Program-made: the position numbers and the translations under genes | Assembly: GCF_002086115.1 (NCBI RefSeq) | Contig: NZ_MVHJ01000030.1 | Location: 1 to 64,000 of the forward strand | Direction: 5' to 3' | Length of the DNA: 64,000 bases | DNA from: Mycolicibacterium bacteremicum | Lineage (GTDB): Bacteria; Actinomycetota; Actinomycetes; Mycobacteriales; Mycobacteriaceae | Shown here: piece after piece, positions 7,426 to 16,142 of the stretch | Position numbering within the stretch: position 1 is the stretch's first letter | Layout of the letters: each line of letters opens with the position of its first letter | Notes under the pieces: model-generated | Told to the model about the DNA's origin: nothing | What the model saw: the letters and a program-made list of their open reading frames with translations, nothing else | Databases searched by the model: none

Positions 7426-8280
7426 CTAGTCGTTGTTGAAGTAACTCAGCAGACGCAGGATCTCCAGGTACAGCCACACCAGGGTGACCATCAGGCCCAG
7501 GGCGACGCCCCATGCGGCCTTCTCCGGAGCGCCGGCGCGGATCATCTGGTCCGCGGCGTCGAAGTCGATCAGGAAGCTGAACGCCGCCAGCGCGATGCAC
7601 AGCAGCGAGAAGCCGATCGCGATGGCGCCACCGTCGCGCAGGCCCATGCCCGCACCGCCGCCGACACCGAACAGGCCGAGCACCAGGTTCACCAGCATCA
7701 GTGCGACGACGCCGAACAGGCCGGCGACGATCATCCGGGTGAACTTCGGGGTGACGCGGATGGCACCGGTCTTGTAGACCACGAGCATGCCGAAGAACAC
7801 GCCGAGTGTGCCGACGATCGCCTGGGCGATCATGCCGACGCCACCGACCGAGGCCAGGTTGGCGATGATGAATGACACCGCGCCGAGGAACAGGCCCTCC
7901 AGCGCCGCGTAGCTCAGCACGATGGCCGGGTTGTCCTGCTTGCGTCCGAACGTGGCGATGAGAACCAGCGCCAGGCCGCCGAGGGCACCCACCAGGGTGA
8001 ACGGCGTGGCCAGCCCGAGGTTCTGGCTGACCAGGTAGTACGAGACGACGGCCACCGCGGTCAGCAGCGCGAGGCTGATGCCGGTCTTGGTGACGACGTC
8101 ATCGATGGTCATCGGCCGGGAGACCCCGGCCTGCTGCTGATCCGGGTACTGGGTTGCGGCGTAGGGATCCGCATGTACCTGCTGCGCACCGAAGCTTGCG
8201 GCTCCGGTACCGAACTGCGCGTATCCGCCCTGCTGCCCCTTGGGCAGGGATCGGAATACCGGGTTGCTGCTTTCGCGCAC
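7426..8280 (-). CDS. Bax inhibitor-1/YccA family membrane protein (Rv1072 type)
   Basis: Integral membrane protein of 284 residues. The first ~65 residues are a Gln/Gly/Tyr-rich cytoplasmic tail; then about seven hydrophobic segments follow in the BI-1/YccA pattern, ending in ALGLMVTLVWLYLEILRLLSYF. Family members act in membrane stress and ion (Ca2+/H+) leak; the mycobacterial role is not established. I chose GTG 8280 because GAGGAG lies about 10 nt upstream; the upstream TTG at 8298 overlaps that site. It diverges from echA9 across a region rich in palindromes and ends in an intrinsic terminator. Confidence 0.85.
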   Translation of the reverse strand: MRESSNPVFRSLPKGQQGGYAQFGTGAASFGAQQVHADPYAATQYPDQQQAGVSRPMTIDDVVTKTGISLALLTAVAVVSYYLVSQNLGLATPFTLVGALGGLALVLIATFGRKQDNPAIVLSYAALEGLFLGAVSFIIANLASVGGVGMIAQAIVGTLGVFFGMLVVYKTGAIRVTPKFTRMIVAGLFGVVALMLVNLVLGLFGVGGGAGMGLRDGGAIAIGFSLLCIALAAFSFLIDFDAADQMIRAGAPEKAAWGVALGLMVTLVWLYLEILRLLSYFNND

Positions 8281-8370
8281 CGTAGGTCCTCTCCTCAAGT
8301 ACTGATGTTCGATCTACGAACACACAATCAACGATCATTGCCGTGAACCGGTTCCCGCGATACCCCTGCA

Positions 8371-8386
8371 CTGAGAGCGCTCTCAG
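8371..8386. promoter_or_regulatory. 16-bp perfect palindrome of LacI-operator type
   Basis: CTGAGAGCGCTCTCAG is perfectly self-complementary and has the central GAGCGCTC seen in LacI-family operators of actinobacteria. It sits between the divergent BI-1 and echA9 genes. A second palindrome, GAACCGGTTC, lies at 8345-8354. No LacI-family gene is in the window. Confidence 0.5.
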
Positions 8387-8462
8387 ATACCGGCCGTGCG
8401 CCCATTCCTGGGATGAAGCTGTGCAAACCCTACCCGTCGCACATCACGCGCAGACCACGAAC

Positions 8463-8468
8463 TAGATT
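8463..8468 (+). promoter_or_regulatory. -10 box for leaderless echA9
   Basis: TAGATT fits TANNNT and ends 6 nt before the GTG start at 8475, which has no ribosome binding site. The same TAGATT plus 6-nt arrangement precedes lpqV. Confidence 0.6.
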
Positions 8469-8474
8469 GCATTC

Positions 8475-9509
8475 GTGGCAGAAAACGAGGACATCCTAGT
8501 AAGTGTCCGCAACGGTGTCGGCATCGTGACGTTGAACCGCCCGAAGGCGATCAACTCGCTCAACGACGTCATGGTCGCCGGCCTCCAGCGGGCCCTGACC
8601 GAATGGGAGAACGACGACGCCGTCGGGAGCGTGCTGCTGACCGGCGCCGGTGAGCGCGGCCTGTGCGCGGGCGGCGACGTGGTCGCGCTCTATCAGAGCG
8701 CAAAGTCGGACGGCTCCTATGCGCGCAAGTTCTGGTGGGACGAGTACCTGCTGAACGCGCACATCGGCCGGTTCGCCAAGCCCTACGTCGCGCTGATGGA
8801 CGGCATCGTGATGGGCGGCGGTGTCGGGGTCGCCGCGCACGGCAACGTCCGCGTGGTCACCGAGAAGACCAAGATGGGCATGCCCGAGGTGGGCATCGGT
8901 TTCATCCCCGACGTCGGCGGCACCTACCTGCTCTCGCGCGCACCGGGATCGCTGGGCCTGCATGCCGCGCTGACCGGCGCCCCGTTCTCCGGCGCGGACG
9001 CCATCGCCCTGGGCTTCGCCGACCATTTCGTCCCGCAGGCACGCCTGCGCGACTTCGCCGACGCGGTCGTCACCGACGGCCATGAGGACGCCCTGAACAG
9101 CTACGCCGAGGAGCCCCCGGCCAGCGAGCTGGTGGCCCAGCGGGATTGGATCGATGACTGTTATGCCGGCGACAGCGTCGCAGCGATCTTGGACGACCTG
9201 CGCGCCCACGCCGAGCCGGCCGCGCACGACGCCGCCGACCTGATCGCCACCCGCTCCCCCATCGCGCTGGCCGTCACCCTGACCGCGGTGCGCCGCGCGG
9301 AGCACCTGGCCACCCTGGAAGAAGTACTGCAGCAGGAGTTCCGGGTGTCGGTGGCCTCGGCGAAGTCGCATGATTTCGTCGAGGGCATCCGGGCCCAACT
9401 CGTCGACAAGGACCGTAATCCGCAGTGGTCCCCGGCCACGCTGGAGGCCGTCGACGACGCGGCCATCGACGCCTATTTCGCCTCCGCCGACCCTGATCTC
9501 ACCTTCTGA
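8475..9509 (+). CDS. echA9: 3-hydroxyisobutyryl-CoA hydrolase / enoyl-CoA hydratase family protein
   Basis: Crotonase-fold protein of 344 residues, longer than simple hydratases and typical of 3-hydroxyisobutyryl-CoA hydrolase of valine catabolism. Oxyanion-hole segments are GERGLCAGGDVVAL and DGIVMGGGVGVA; the HIBCH-type stretch MPEVGIGFIPDVGGTYLLSR follows. Start GTG 8475 is leaderless behind TAGATT. echA8 follows 11 bp later with its own AAGGA site, so the two form an operon as in M. tuberculosis Rv1071c-Rv1070c. A straightforward enoyl-CoA hydratase remains possible. Confidence 0.88.
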   Translation: MAENEDILVSVRNGVGIVTLNRPKAINSLNDVMVAGLQRALTEWENDDAVGSVLLTGAGERGLCAGGDVVALYQSAKSDGSYARKFWWDEYLLNAHIGRFAKPYVALMDGIVMGGGVGVAAHGNVRVVTEKTKMGMPEVGIGFIPDVGGTYLLSRAPGSLGLHAALTGAPFSGADAIALGFADHFVPQARLRDFADAVVTDGHEDALNSYAEEPPASELVAQRDWIDDCYAGDSVAAILDDLRAHAEPAAHDAADLIATRSPIALAVTLTAVRRAEHLATLEEVLQQEFRVSVASAKSHDFVEGIRAQLVDKDRNPQWSPATLEAVDDAAIDAYFASADPDLTF

Positions 9510-9520
9510 CAAGGAACATC

Positions 9521-10303
9521 ATGACGACAGAGAATTACGAGACCATCCTGGTGACCCGCGACGGCCGGGTCGCCACCATCACGCTGAATCGCCCCAAGGC
9601 GCTGAACGCGCTCAACAGCCAGGTGATGCACGAAGTCACCACCGCCGCAGCCGAACTCGACGATGATCCGGGTATCGGTGCGATCATCCTGACCGGCAGC
9701 GAGAAGGCCTTCGCCGCCGGTGCCGACATCAAGGAGATGGCCGACCTGTCCTTCGCGGACGTGTTCGGCCAGGATTTCTTCGCGCTGTGGGGCAAGTTCG
9801 CCGCCACCCGCACCCCCACCATCGCCGCGGTGGCCGGCTACGCCCTCGGCGGCGGCTGCGAGTTGGCCATGATGTGCGATCTGCTGATCGCCGCCGACAC
9901 CGCGAAATTCGGCCAACCCGAGATCAAACTCGGCGTGCTGCCCGGCATGGGCGGCAGTCAGCGGTTGACCCGCGCGATCGGCAAGGCCAAGGCGATGGAC
10001 CTGATCCTGACCGGGCGCACCATCGACGCCGCCGAGGCCGAACGCAGCGGCCTGGTGTCGCGCGTCGTGCCCGCCGACACCCTGCTCGACGAGGCCAATG
10101 CCACCGCGGCCACGATTGCGGGGATGTCGCGATCGGCGGCCCGGATGGCCAAGGAGGCGGTCAACCGCGCCTTCGAGTCGACGCTGACCGAGGGTCTGCT
10201 CTACGAACGACGGATCTTCCACTCGGCGTTCGCCACCGAAGACCAGAAGGAAGGGATGGCCGCGTTCACCGAGAAGCGCGCGGCGAACTTCACGCATCGC
10301 TAA
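9521..10303 (+). CDS. echA8: Enoyl-CoA hydratase
   Basis: Crotonase of 260 residues that hydrates 2-enoyl-CoA in beta-oxidation. The sequence keeps SEKAFAAGADIKEM and GYALGGGCELAMMCD (oxyanion hole) and PEIKLGVLPGMGGSQRL with the catalytic Glu region. AAGGA lies about 9 nt before the ATG. It sits between echA9 and the membrane hydrolase gene (9 bp gap), an arrangement conserved with Rv1071c-Rv1069c. Confidence 0.93.
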   Translation: MTTENYETILVTRDGRVATITLNRPKALNALNSQVMHEVTTAAAELDDDPGIGAIILTGSEKAFAAGADIKEMADLSFADVFGQDFFALWGKFAATRTPTIAAVAGYALGGGCELAMMCDLLIAADTAKFGQPEIKLGVLPGMGGSQRLTRAIGKAKAMDLILTGRTIDAAEAERSGLVSRVVPADTLLDEANATAATIAGMSRSAARMAKEAVNRAFESTLTEGLLYERRIFHSAFATEDQKEGMAAFTEKRAANFTHR

Positions 10304-10312
10304 GGTCGAGCG

Positions 10313-11998
10313 GTGACCGCCACCGCCGAGCAGGACGTGACCCAAGCGCCGCCCAAGCGCGCGTGGTGGATTCGGCACTACACCTTCACCGGTACCGCGG
10401 TCGGCCTGGTCTTCATCTGGCTGTCGCTGACCCCGTCGCTGCTGCCGCGCGGCCCGCTGTTCCAGGGCCTGGTCAGCGGCGCGGCCGGGGCGATCGGCTA
10501 CAGCCTCGGTGTGTTTGCCGTGTGGCTGGTGCGCTATATGCGTTCCAAGGACACCAGTCCGGCACCGCCCAAGCGAGCGTGGCTGGTGCTCATCGCCGTC
10601 GGCGTCATCGGCCAGGTCGCGGCGATCGTCTACTTCCACGTCTGGCAGGACGATATCCGGGACCTGATGGGCGTTCCGCGGCTGGGCTTCTGGGACCACC
10701 CGCTGACCGCCGTGCTGGCGATCGTGTTCCTCTTCCTGTTCGTCGAACTCGGTCAGCTGGTCGGCATGTTGATCCGTTACCTGGTGCGCCAACTCGAGCG
10801 CATCGCACCGCCGCGGGTCTCCGGGGTGGTGGCCGTCGCACTGGTGCTCGCACTGGCCGTCGCGCTGCTCAACGGCATCGTGGTGCGCTTCGCGATGAGC
10901 ACCATCAACAACACCTTCGAGACCGTCAACAACGAGGATGACCCCGACAACCCGGCTCCCACAACGGTTCTGCGTTCCGGCGGCCCGCAGTCATTGGTGA
11001 GTTGGGAATCACTGGGCCATCAGGGCCGCAACTTCGTCGCCGGTGGACCGTCGGTCGAGGAGCTCACCGAGTTCAACGGATCCCCTGCCACCGAACCGAT
11101 CCGGGCGTACGCGGGCCTGAACTCGGCCGACGGGATCCGGGCGACCGCCCGGCTGGCGGCCGAGGAACTGCGCCGCACCGGCGGGCTGGACCGCGCCGTC
11201 ATCGCGATCGCCACCACGACCGGCACCGGCTGGATCAACGAGGCCGAGGCCTCGACGCTGGAATACATGTACAACGGCGACACCGCGATCGTGTCGATGC
11301 AGTACTCGTTCCTGCCCAGCTGGATCTCGTTCCTGGTCGATCAGGAGAACGCCCTGCAGGCCGGCCAGGCGTTGTTCGAGGCGGTCGACGCCATGGTGCG
11401 CGAGCTACCCGAAGCCGAGCGCCCCAGGGTGGTGGTGTTCGGGGAGAGTCTCGGCTCGTTCGGCGGTGAGGCCCCGTTCCTGGCGCTGAACAATCTGATC
11501 GCCCGTACCGACGGCGCGCTGTTCTCCGGCCCGACGTTCAAGAACACCATCTGGAACACCCTCACCCACGACCGTGACGCGGGATCGCCGCAGTGGCTTC
11601 CGATCTACGACAAGGGTGAGAACGTCCGCTTCTCGGCACGGGCGGCACAGGATCTGGGCCGGCCCGACGATCCCTGGGGCCGGCCGCGGGTGGTCTATCT
11701 GCAGCACGCCTCGGACCCGATCTCCTGGTGGAATCCCGATCTGCTGTTCGCCAAACCGGATTGGCTCAAGGAACCGCGCGGGTACGACGTCTCCCCGCGG
11801 ATGGAGTGGATCCCGGTCGTCACCTTCCTGCAGGTGTCCGCTGATATGGCTGTGGCGGTAAACGTTCCGGACGGGCACGGCCACGTCTACGTGCGCGATG
11901 TCGCCAACGCGTGGGCGGCGATCCTGCAGCCACCGGGCTGGACATCCGACAAGACCGAGCGGCTCCGTCCGCTGCTGCGCTCAGACGAGAGCAGCTGA
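10313..11998 (+). CDS. Membrane alpha/beta-hydrolase of the Rv1069c family
   Basis: Protein of 561 residues. About four to five hydrophobic segments occupy residues 20-200, followed by a large extramembrane domain with a serine-hydrolase elbow VVFGESLGSFGGEAP and a late HASDPISWW segment. This is the conserved mycobacterial Rv1069c architecture; the substrate is not known to me. It starts GTG 10313, 9 bp after echA8, and is probably co-transcribed. Its 3' end overlaps the convergent rhodanese gene by 18 bp. Confidence 0.8.
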   Translation: MTATAEQDVTQAPPKRAWWIRHYTFTGTAVGLVFIWLSLTPSLLPRGPLFQGLVSGAAGAIGYSLGVFAVWLVRYMRSKDTSPAPPKRAWLVLIAVGVIGQVAAIVYFHVWQDDIRDLMGVPRLGFWDHPLTAVLAIVFLFLFVELGQLVGMLIRYLVRQLERIAPPRVSGVVAVALVLALAVALLNGIVVRFAMSTINNTFETVNNEDDPDNPAPTTVLRSGGPQSLVSWESLGHQGRNFVAGGPSVEELTEFNGSPATEPIRAYAGLNSADGIRATARLAAEELRRTGGLDRAVIAIATTTGTGWINEAEASTLEYMYNGDTAIVSMQYSFLPSWISFLVDQENALQAGQALFEAVDAMVRELPEAERPRVVVFGESLGSFGGEAPFLALNNLIARTDGALFSGPTFKNTIWNTLTHDRDAGSPQWLPIYDKGENVRFSARAAQDLGRPDDPWGRPRVVYLQHASDPISWWNPDLLFAKPDWLKEPRGYDVSPRMEWIPVVTFLQVSADMAVAVNVPDGHGHVYVRDVANAWAAILQPPGWTSDKTERLRPLLRSDESS

Positions 11999-12364
11999 AC
12001 GCAGTTCGTCCGGCAGCGCGTGATAGCCGCCGATGACATCGGTGGCCCTGTGCAGGCCCAGATCCTGCAGTGCGGCGGCGGCCAGACTGGAGGTGTACCC
12101 CTCCGAGCACAGCACGATCCACTCGACGTCGTCGCCGACGGCTTCCGGGATGCGCGCGTCACTGGTGGGGTCGCACCGCCATTCCAGGTGGTTGCGCTCG
12201 ATGACGAGGGCGGCGGGGACCTCACCTTCCTCGCCTCGCTGCCAGGCCGGCCGGATGTCGACCAGCACCGCCCCGCGTCGCAGCGCGGCAGGCACCTCGG
12301 CCGCCTCGATCCGCTGCAACCGGGCCCGGGCGGCGTCGAGCACCGCGTCGATACGACTGGTCAT
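11981..12364 (-). CDS. Rhodanese-like sulfurtransferase
   Basis: Single-domain rhodanese of 127 residues. The active-site loop is CSEGYTS with catalytic Cys86, preceded by LVDIRPAWQRGEEGEVPAA as in the family. It lies 4 bp after the cysteine dioxygenase gene on the same strand, a pair conserved in mycobacteria (Rv1066-Rv1065 type). A role in handling sulfane sulfur or sulfite produced during cysteine oxidation is reasonable inference. The 3' end overlaps the convergent membrane hydrolase gene. Confidence 0.88.
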   Translation of the reverse strand: MTSRIDAVLDAARARLQRIEAAEVPAALRRGAVLVDIRPAWQRGEEGEVPAALVIERNHLEWRCDPTSDARIPEAVGDDVEWIVLCSEGYTSSLAAAALQDLGLHRATDVIGGYHALPDELRSAALV

Positions 12365-12368
12365 GTGC

Positions 12369-12917
12369 CTATCCTTCCGGCGCGTCGGTGAGTTCGGTGC
12401 GGTTGCGACGCAGCGTGTTTCGCTCGGTGACCGAATAGTAGGACATGGCGGTCAGCGGCGGCGAGTACGCATGCACGCTCAACGTCGGCGAGGACGGCAC
12501 CGCGACCCCGCCCACCGACACCGACTCGCGAGCCCAGACCACATCGTGCACCCAGCCCAGTGGGAACGCCGCCTGGTCCCCGGCGACCAGCCTGCGATCC
12601 CGCAGATCGCTGCCGTCCCAGCGGGTTTCCCGCAGAGCACCGGACACCACCGTCAACGCCCCGAGCGAGCCGCCGTGATCGTGGAGTTCGGTCGACTTGT
12701 CGGGCACCCAGCTGATCAGCCAGATGTCGAGTTCGTCGTCACCGTAGAGCCGGTTGTACCAGCGCTCGTCGGGCGATCGCAGGGCGCCTTCCAGCAGTCG
12801 GTCGTAGCGACCGGACAGCACGTCGTCGGCGCAGCGGTCGGTGGCAGCCAGCAGGTCGGGAAGACGCAGCCGGGTGGGGGCCGAGACAGCGGGCGGGGTC
12901 AGGACAGGGGCAACCAT
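12369..12917 (-). CDS. Cysteine dioxygenase type I (cupin)
   Basis: Cupin of 182 residues. The iron ligands fit H79 and H81 in ELHDHGGSLG and H124 in GWVHDV, the spacing of cysteine dioxygenase, which oxidises cysteine to cysteine sulfinate with non-haem iron. The ATG at 12917 has GGAG about 11 nt upstream. It is the first gene of a two-gene operon with the rhodanese. Another thiol dioxygenase specificity cannot be excluded. Confidence 0.85.
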   Translation of the reverse strand: MVAPVLTPPAVSAPTRLRLPDLLAATDRCADDVLSGRYDRLLEGALRSPDERWYNRLYGDDELDIWLISWVPDKSTELHDHGGSLGALTVVSGALRETRWDGSDLRDRRLVAGDQAAFPLGWVHDVVWARESVSVGGVAVPSSPTLSVHAYSPPLTAMSYYSVTERNTLRRNRTELTDAPEG

Positions 12918-13023
12918 GGAAATGGGACTCCAGAGACGAGAGGATCGAACAGGTCGGCACGCTCAGTAAGCGCGACAACAGCGCAGAAACGCGGTCCCCT
13001 CCGTCATGGCGGCCAGTGTTGCA

Positions 13024-13029
13024 TAGATT
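13024..13029 (+). promoter_or_regulatory. -10 box for leaderless lpqV
   Basis: TAGATT ends 6 nt before ATG 13036 and no ribosome binding site is present, the same layout as upstream of echA9. Confidence 0.55.
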
Positions 13030-13035
13030 GGCCTC

Positions 13036-13455
13036 ATGCGCCGCCACCTCGTTGCCAGCCTCGCTGCCGCCGCCGTCCTGCTCGCTGGGTGCGGATCGGA
13101 TGCCGGGGAGCCGACGAGCACACCGTCGGCATCCGCCACGTCCACCACCGAGGCACCGCGACTGCCCGCCGAGGCGGCGGCCGGCGGCGCGGTGCGGGTG
13201 TCCCCCGATGGGGTGACAACGGTTGTCGACGTGCCGGCCGAGGCCACCGAATCGGGCTATGGCCAGGCCTGTCTGGCCGCGAAGCGCTGGTTCGACGAGC
13301 ATCGGGAGCCGGTCGAGACGTACCTGAAGATGATCCAGGCCGCGGGTGCCGCCGGGCCGGCCACGTTCGGCGCCGCCTGGGCCGATCTCACTCCGGGACA
13401 GCAGGCCGGGGCGATCATGGCCGTCAACGCCGCGTCCCGCGGCGAGTGCGGCTGA
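13036..13455 (+). CDS. lpqV: Lipoprotein LpqV
   Basis: Exported lipoprotein of 139 residues with a signal peptide and lipobox LLAGC (Cys19), then a Ser/Thr/Pro-rich linker and a small folded domain with two further Cys (QACLAAKRW and the C-terminal RGECG). Length and position next to the patatin genes match LpqV (Rv1064c). The function of the family is unknown. It is convergent with the SulP transporter gene, with only 9 bp between the stops. Confidence 0.85.
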   Translation: MRRHLVASLAAAAVLLAGCGSDAGEPTSTPSASATSTTEAPRLPAEAAAGGAVRVSPDGVTTVVDVPAEATESGYGQACLAAKRWFDEHREPVETYLKMIQAAGAAGPATFGAAWADLTPGQQAGAIMAVNAASRGECG

Positions 13456-13464
13456 GAGTTCTGA

Positions 13465-15150
13465 TCACGCCGAGTCGAATGGCCGCTGGGCGATCCACTC
13501 CCGCCCGCGGGTGACCGCGATCTCGATGGCCTCGAACGCGCGGTCGGTGGCCTCGATGATGCCGTCGGGGCCGAGGATCTCGCCGATGCCGCCGCGCTCC
13601 AGCACCGCACGGGTCTGCGGGCTGACTCCGGCGATGAACAGCCGGCCGTGGTGCGAGGTGAGGGCGTCCGACCAGCGCCGTAACGCCTTGATCGCCACCG
13701 ACGAGGGGACATCGGGCAGGGCCCACAGACTCAGCACGACGACGGCATTGCGGGTGCCCTCGGCCCGCGGCCATTTCTCGTCGATCCGGGCGACCTCGGC
13801 GAACAGCCCGACACCCGAGTAGAACAGCACCGTCACGTCGTCGTCGGCGCAGCGTTCGGGCACCGGAATCTCCCGCCAGCCCTGCCCATCGCGGGCCAGC
13901 GCACGAAGATCCGCGGCCTTGGCGGCCTTGACGCAGTACAGCACCAGCGAGGTGATCACCCCGATGAGGATCGCGGTGTGCAGCGGTAGTTCGGTGGTCG
14001 CCACGAAGGTGATGACCATCGCCACCGCCGACAGCGGGGCCGCCCGCAGCACCAACATGATGTCGGGTAGCCGGCCCATGATCAGCTCGGCACCGATCAC
14101 CACGATCAATCCGCCGATGACCGGCATCGGGATCAGCTCGGCTGTCGACCCGGCCGCCAGCACCAGCAGTGCCAGCCACAGTCCGGCGAAGATGCCGGCC
14201 CAGCGGGTCTGCGCCCCGGCCGAGGTGGCCACCCCGGTGCGGGACAGCGAGCCGCCCGCGGGCAGAGCGCCGAAGAATCCGCCGATCGCATTGGCCGCAC
14301 CCTGGGCCTTGAAATCACCGTCCATGTCGGGGCGGCTACCGTCCGGGTTCGGTACCGCAGCCGAGATGCCGGCGGCCTGGGCCAGCGCGACCAGTGCCAC
14401 CGCGACACCGCCCAGCACCAGTTCGGGCATCGCCGCGACATTCGGAACCGTCACCGGCGGAAGCGCATTGGCGATCGAGGCGATGTCACCGACGGTCTCG
14501 ACCGCGATATCGGTGACCGCGACCACCGCGGTCACGATGACCAGCGCGAGCAGGGTGGCAAACGACCGCAGCGGCCTGACGAGGTGGAACACCGCCCACA
14601 CCGCGATGGTGGCCGCGGTGACCGCCGCCGCGGCCGGATGCCACAACCCGATATGCGCCAACCAATCGATGAACTTGCCGACCGTGTTGCCACTGTCCGG
14701 GCGGTAACCCGTGGCATCGCCGAGAACTCCGGCGATGATCTGCAAGGCGATACCGGTGGCGAACCCGGTCATCACCGCGTTGGAGACGAAGTTCATGATC
14801 GAACCGAATCGCAACAGACCGAACGCCACCATCACCACGCCGACGACGATGGCCAACGCGGCGACGTTGGCCGGATCGCCGGGATCCAGACCGGCATCGG
14901 TCAGCACGCTGCGCGACGTCAGCGCGATCGCACTGGTCAACGTGGTCACCATCAGCACGGTGCGGGCGAACAGCGAACCGATGATGCCGGGCACGACGCC
15001 CGCGTAGATCCCGGCCGCCGGGTTGAAGCCGCCGATGGCGGCGTAGGCCATGCCCTCCGGGATCGAGAACAGACCGGTCACGAGGCCGGCGAGCACATCC
15101 TTGACGGTCGGGCGGCCCAACCGGCGCGGCCCTCTGGTCGGCATCGTCAC
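13465..15150 (-). CDS. SulP family anion transporter with STAS domain
   Basis: Membrane transporter of 561 residues with 10-12 hydrophobic segments and a C-terminal STAS domain (about 435-555). The early motif GLVTGLFSIPEGMAYAAIGGFNPAAGIYAG is the SulP signature region. Substrates in the family include sulfate and bicarbonate; sulfate would fit the nearby cysteine dioxygenase, rhodanese and cbs but is not shown. Start is GTG 15150; ATG 15144 is two codons inside and equally possible. It diverges from the patatin gene 41 bp away. Confidence 0.85.
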   Translation of the reverse strand: MTMPTRGPRRLGRPTVKDVLAGLVTGLFSIPEGMAYAAIGGFNPAAGIYAGVVPGIIGSLFARTVLMVTTLTSAIALTSRSVLTDAGLDPGDPANVAALAIVVGVVMVAFGLLRFGSIMNFVSNAVMTGFATGIALQIIAGVLGDATGYRPDSGNTVGKFIDWLAHIGLWHPAAAAVTAATIAVWAVFHLVRPLRSFATLLALVIVTAVVAVTDIAVETVGDIASIANALPPVTVPNVAAMPELVLGGVAVALVALAQAAGISAAVPNPDGSRPDMDGDFKAQGAANAIGGFFGALPAGGSLSRTGVATSAGAQTRWAGIFAGLWLALLVLAAGSTAELIPMPVIGGLIVVIGAELIMGRLPDIMLVLRAAPLSAVAMVITFVATTELPLHTAILIGVITSLVLYCVKAAKAADLRALARDGQGWREIPVPERCADDDVTVLFYSGVGLFAEVARIDEKWPRAEGTRNAVVVLSLWALPDVPSSVAIKALRRWSDALTSHHGRLFIAGVSPQTRAVLERGGIGEILGPDGIIEATDRAFEAIEIAVTRGREWIAQRPFDSA

Positions 15151-15191
15151 AGTCTTGTCGATCCCGACTCCCGGTGCACCAGAATGGGGTC

Positions 15192-16142
15192 ATGCGGATC
15201 GCGTTGGCGCTGGGCAGCGGTGGTGCGCGCGGCTACGCGCACATCGGGGTCATCAACGAACTCCAGGAACGTGGCTATGAGATCGTCGGGATCGCCGGAT
15301 CATCGATGGGCGCCCTGGTCGGCGGTCTGCACGCGGCGGGCAAACTCGACGAATTCGCCCGCTGGGCCGGGTCTTTGACCCAACGGGCGGTGCTGCGACT
15401 GCTGGACCCCTCGCTCAGCTCACCGGGTGTGCTGCGCGCCGAGAAGATCCTGGACGCGGTGCGCGACATCCTCGGGGACGTGACGATCGAAGCGTTGCCC
15501 ATCCCCTACACCTCGGTGGCCACCGATCTGATCACCGGGAAATCGGTGTGGTTGCAGCGCGGTCCGCTCGACGACGCGATCCGCGCCTCGATCGCGATCC
15601 CGGGCATCTTCACCCCGCATGTGCTCGACGGACGGCTGCTGGCCGACGGTGGCATCCTCGATCCGTTGCCGATGGCCCCCATCTCGGCCGTCAACGCCGA
15701 TCTGACCATCGCGGTCAGCCTGTCCGGCGGTGATCCCGCCGCGCGGATCACCGAGCCGCAACCACGGGTGACGACGGAGTTCCTGGGCCGGATGTGGCGT
15801 AGCACAACGGCGTTGCTCGATACGTCGACTGCGCAGCGGGTGATGGACACCCCGGCCGCGAAATCCGTGCTGAGCCGGTTCAGCAGCGCACTGGACGACG
15901 TTCCCGAGGAGCCCGCCGACGGCATCCCGGAACTGCCGCGGCTGGGCAGCTTCGAGATCATGAACCGCACCATCGACATCGCGCAGTCCGCCTTGGCCCG
16001 GCACACATTGGCGACCTACCCGCCCGACCTGCTGATCGAGGTGCCGCGCAACGCCTGTCGCAGTCTGGAGTACCACCGCGCCGAGGAGGTCATCGAGATC
16101 GGCCAGGAATTGGCCGCCGCCGCGCTGGACGCGGTGGATTAG
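15192..16142 (+). CDS. Patatin-like phospholipase (Rv1063c type)
   Basis: Patatin/RssA-type serine hydrolase of 316 residues. The oxyanion glycine motif is GSGGARG (8-14), the nucleophile elbow GSSMG (Ser38) and the catalytic Asp lies in LADGGILDP (D152). I used ATG 15192, at the conserved MRIALALGSGG start; the in-frame GTG at 15174 would add six unlikely residues. There is no signal peptide. It converges with a second patatin gene and their stop codons overlap by 4 bp. Confidence 0.88.
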   Translation: MRIALALGSGGARGYAHIGVINELQERGYEIVGIAGSSMGALVGGLHAAGKLDEFARWAGSLTQRAVLRLLDPSLSSPGVLRAEKILDAVRDILGDVTIEALPIPYTSVATDLITGKSVWLQRGPLDDAIRASIAIPGIFTPHVLDGRLLADGGILDPLPMAPISAVNADLTIAVSLSGGDPAARITEPQPRVTTEFLGRMWRSTTALLDTSTAQRVMDTPAAKSVLSRFSSALDDVPEEPADGIPELPRLGSFEIMNRTIDIAQSALARHTLATYPPDLLIEVPRNACRSLEYHRAEEVIEIGQELAAAALDAVD

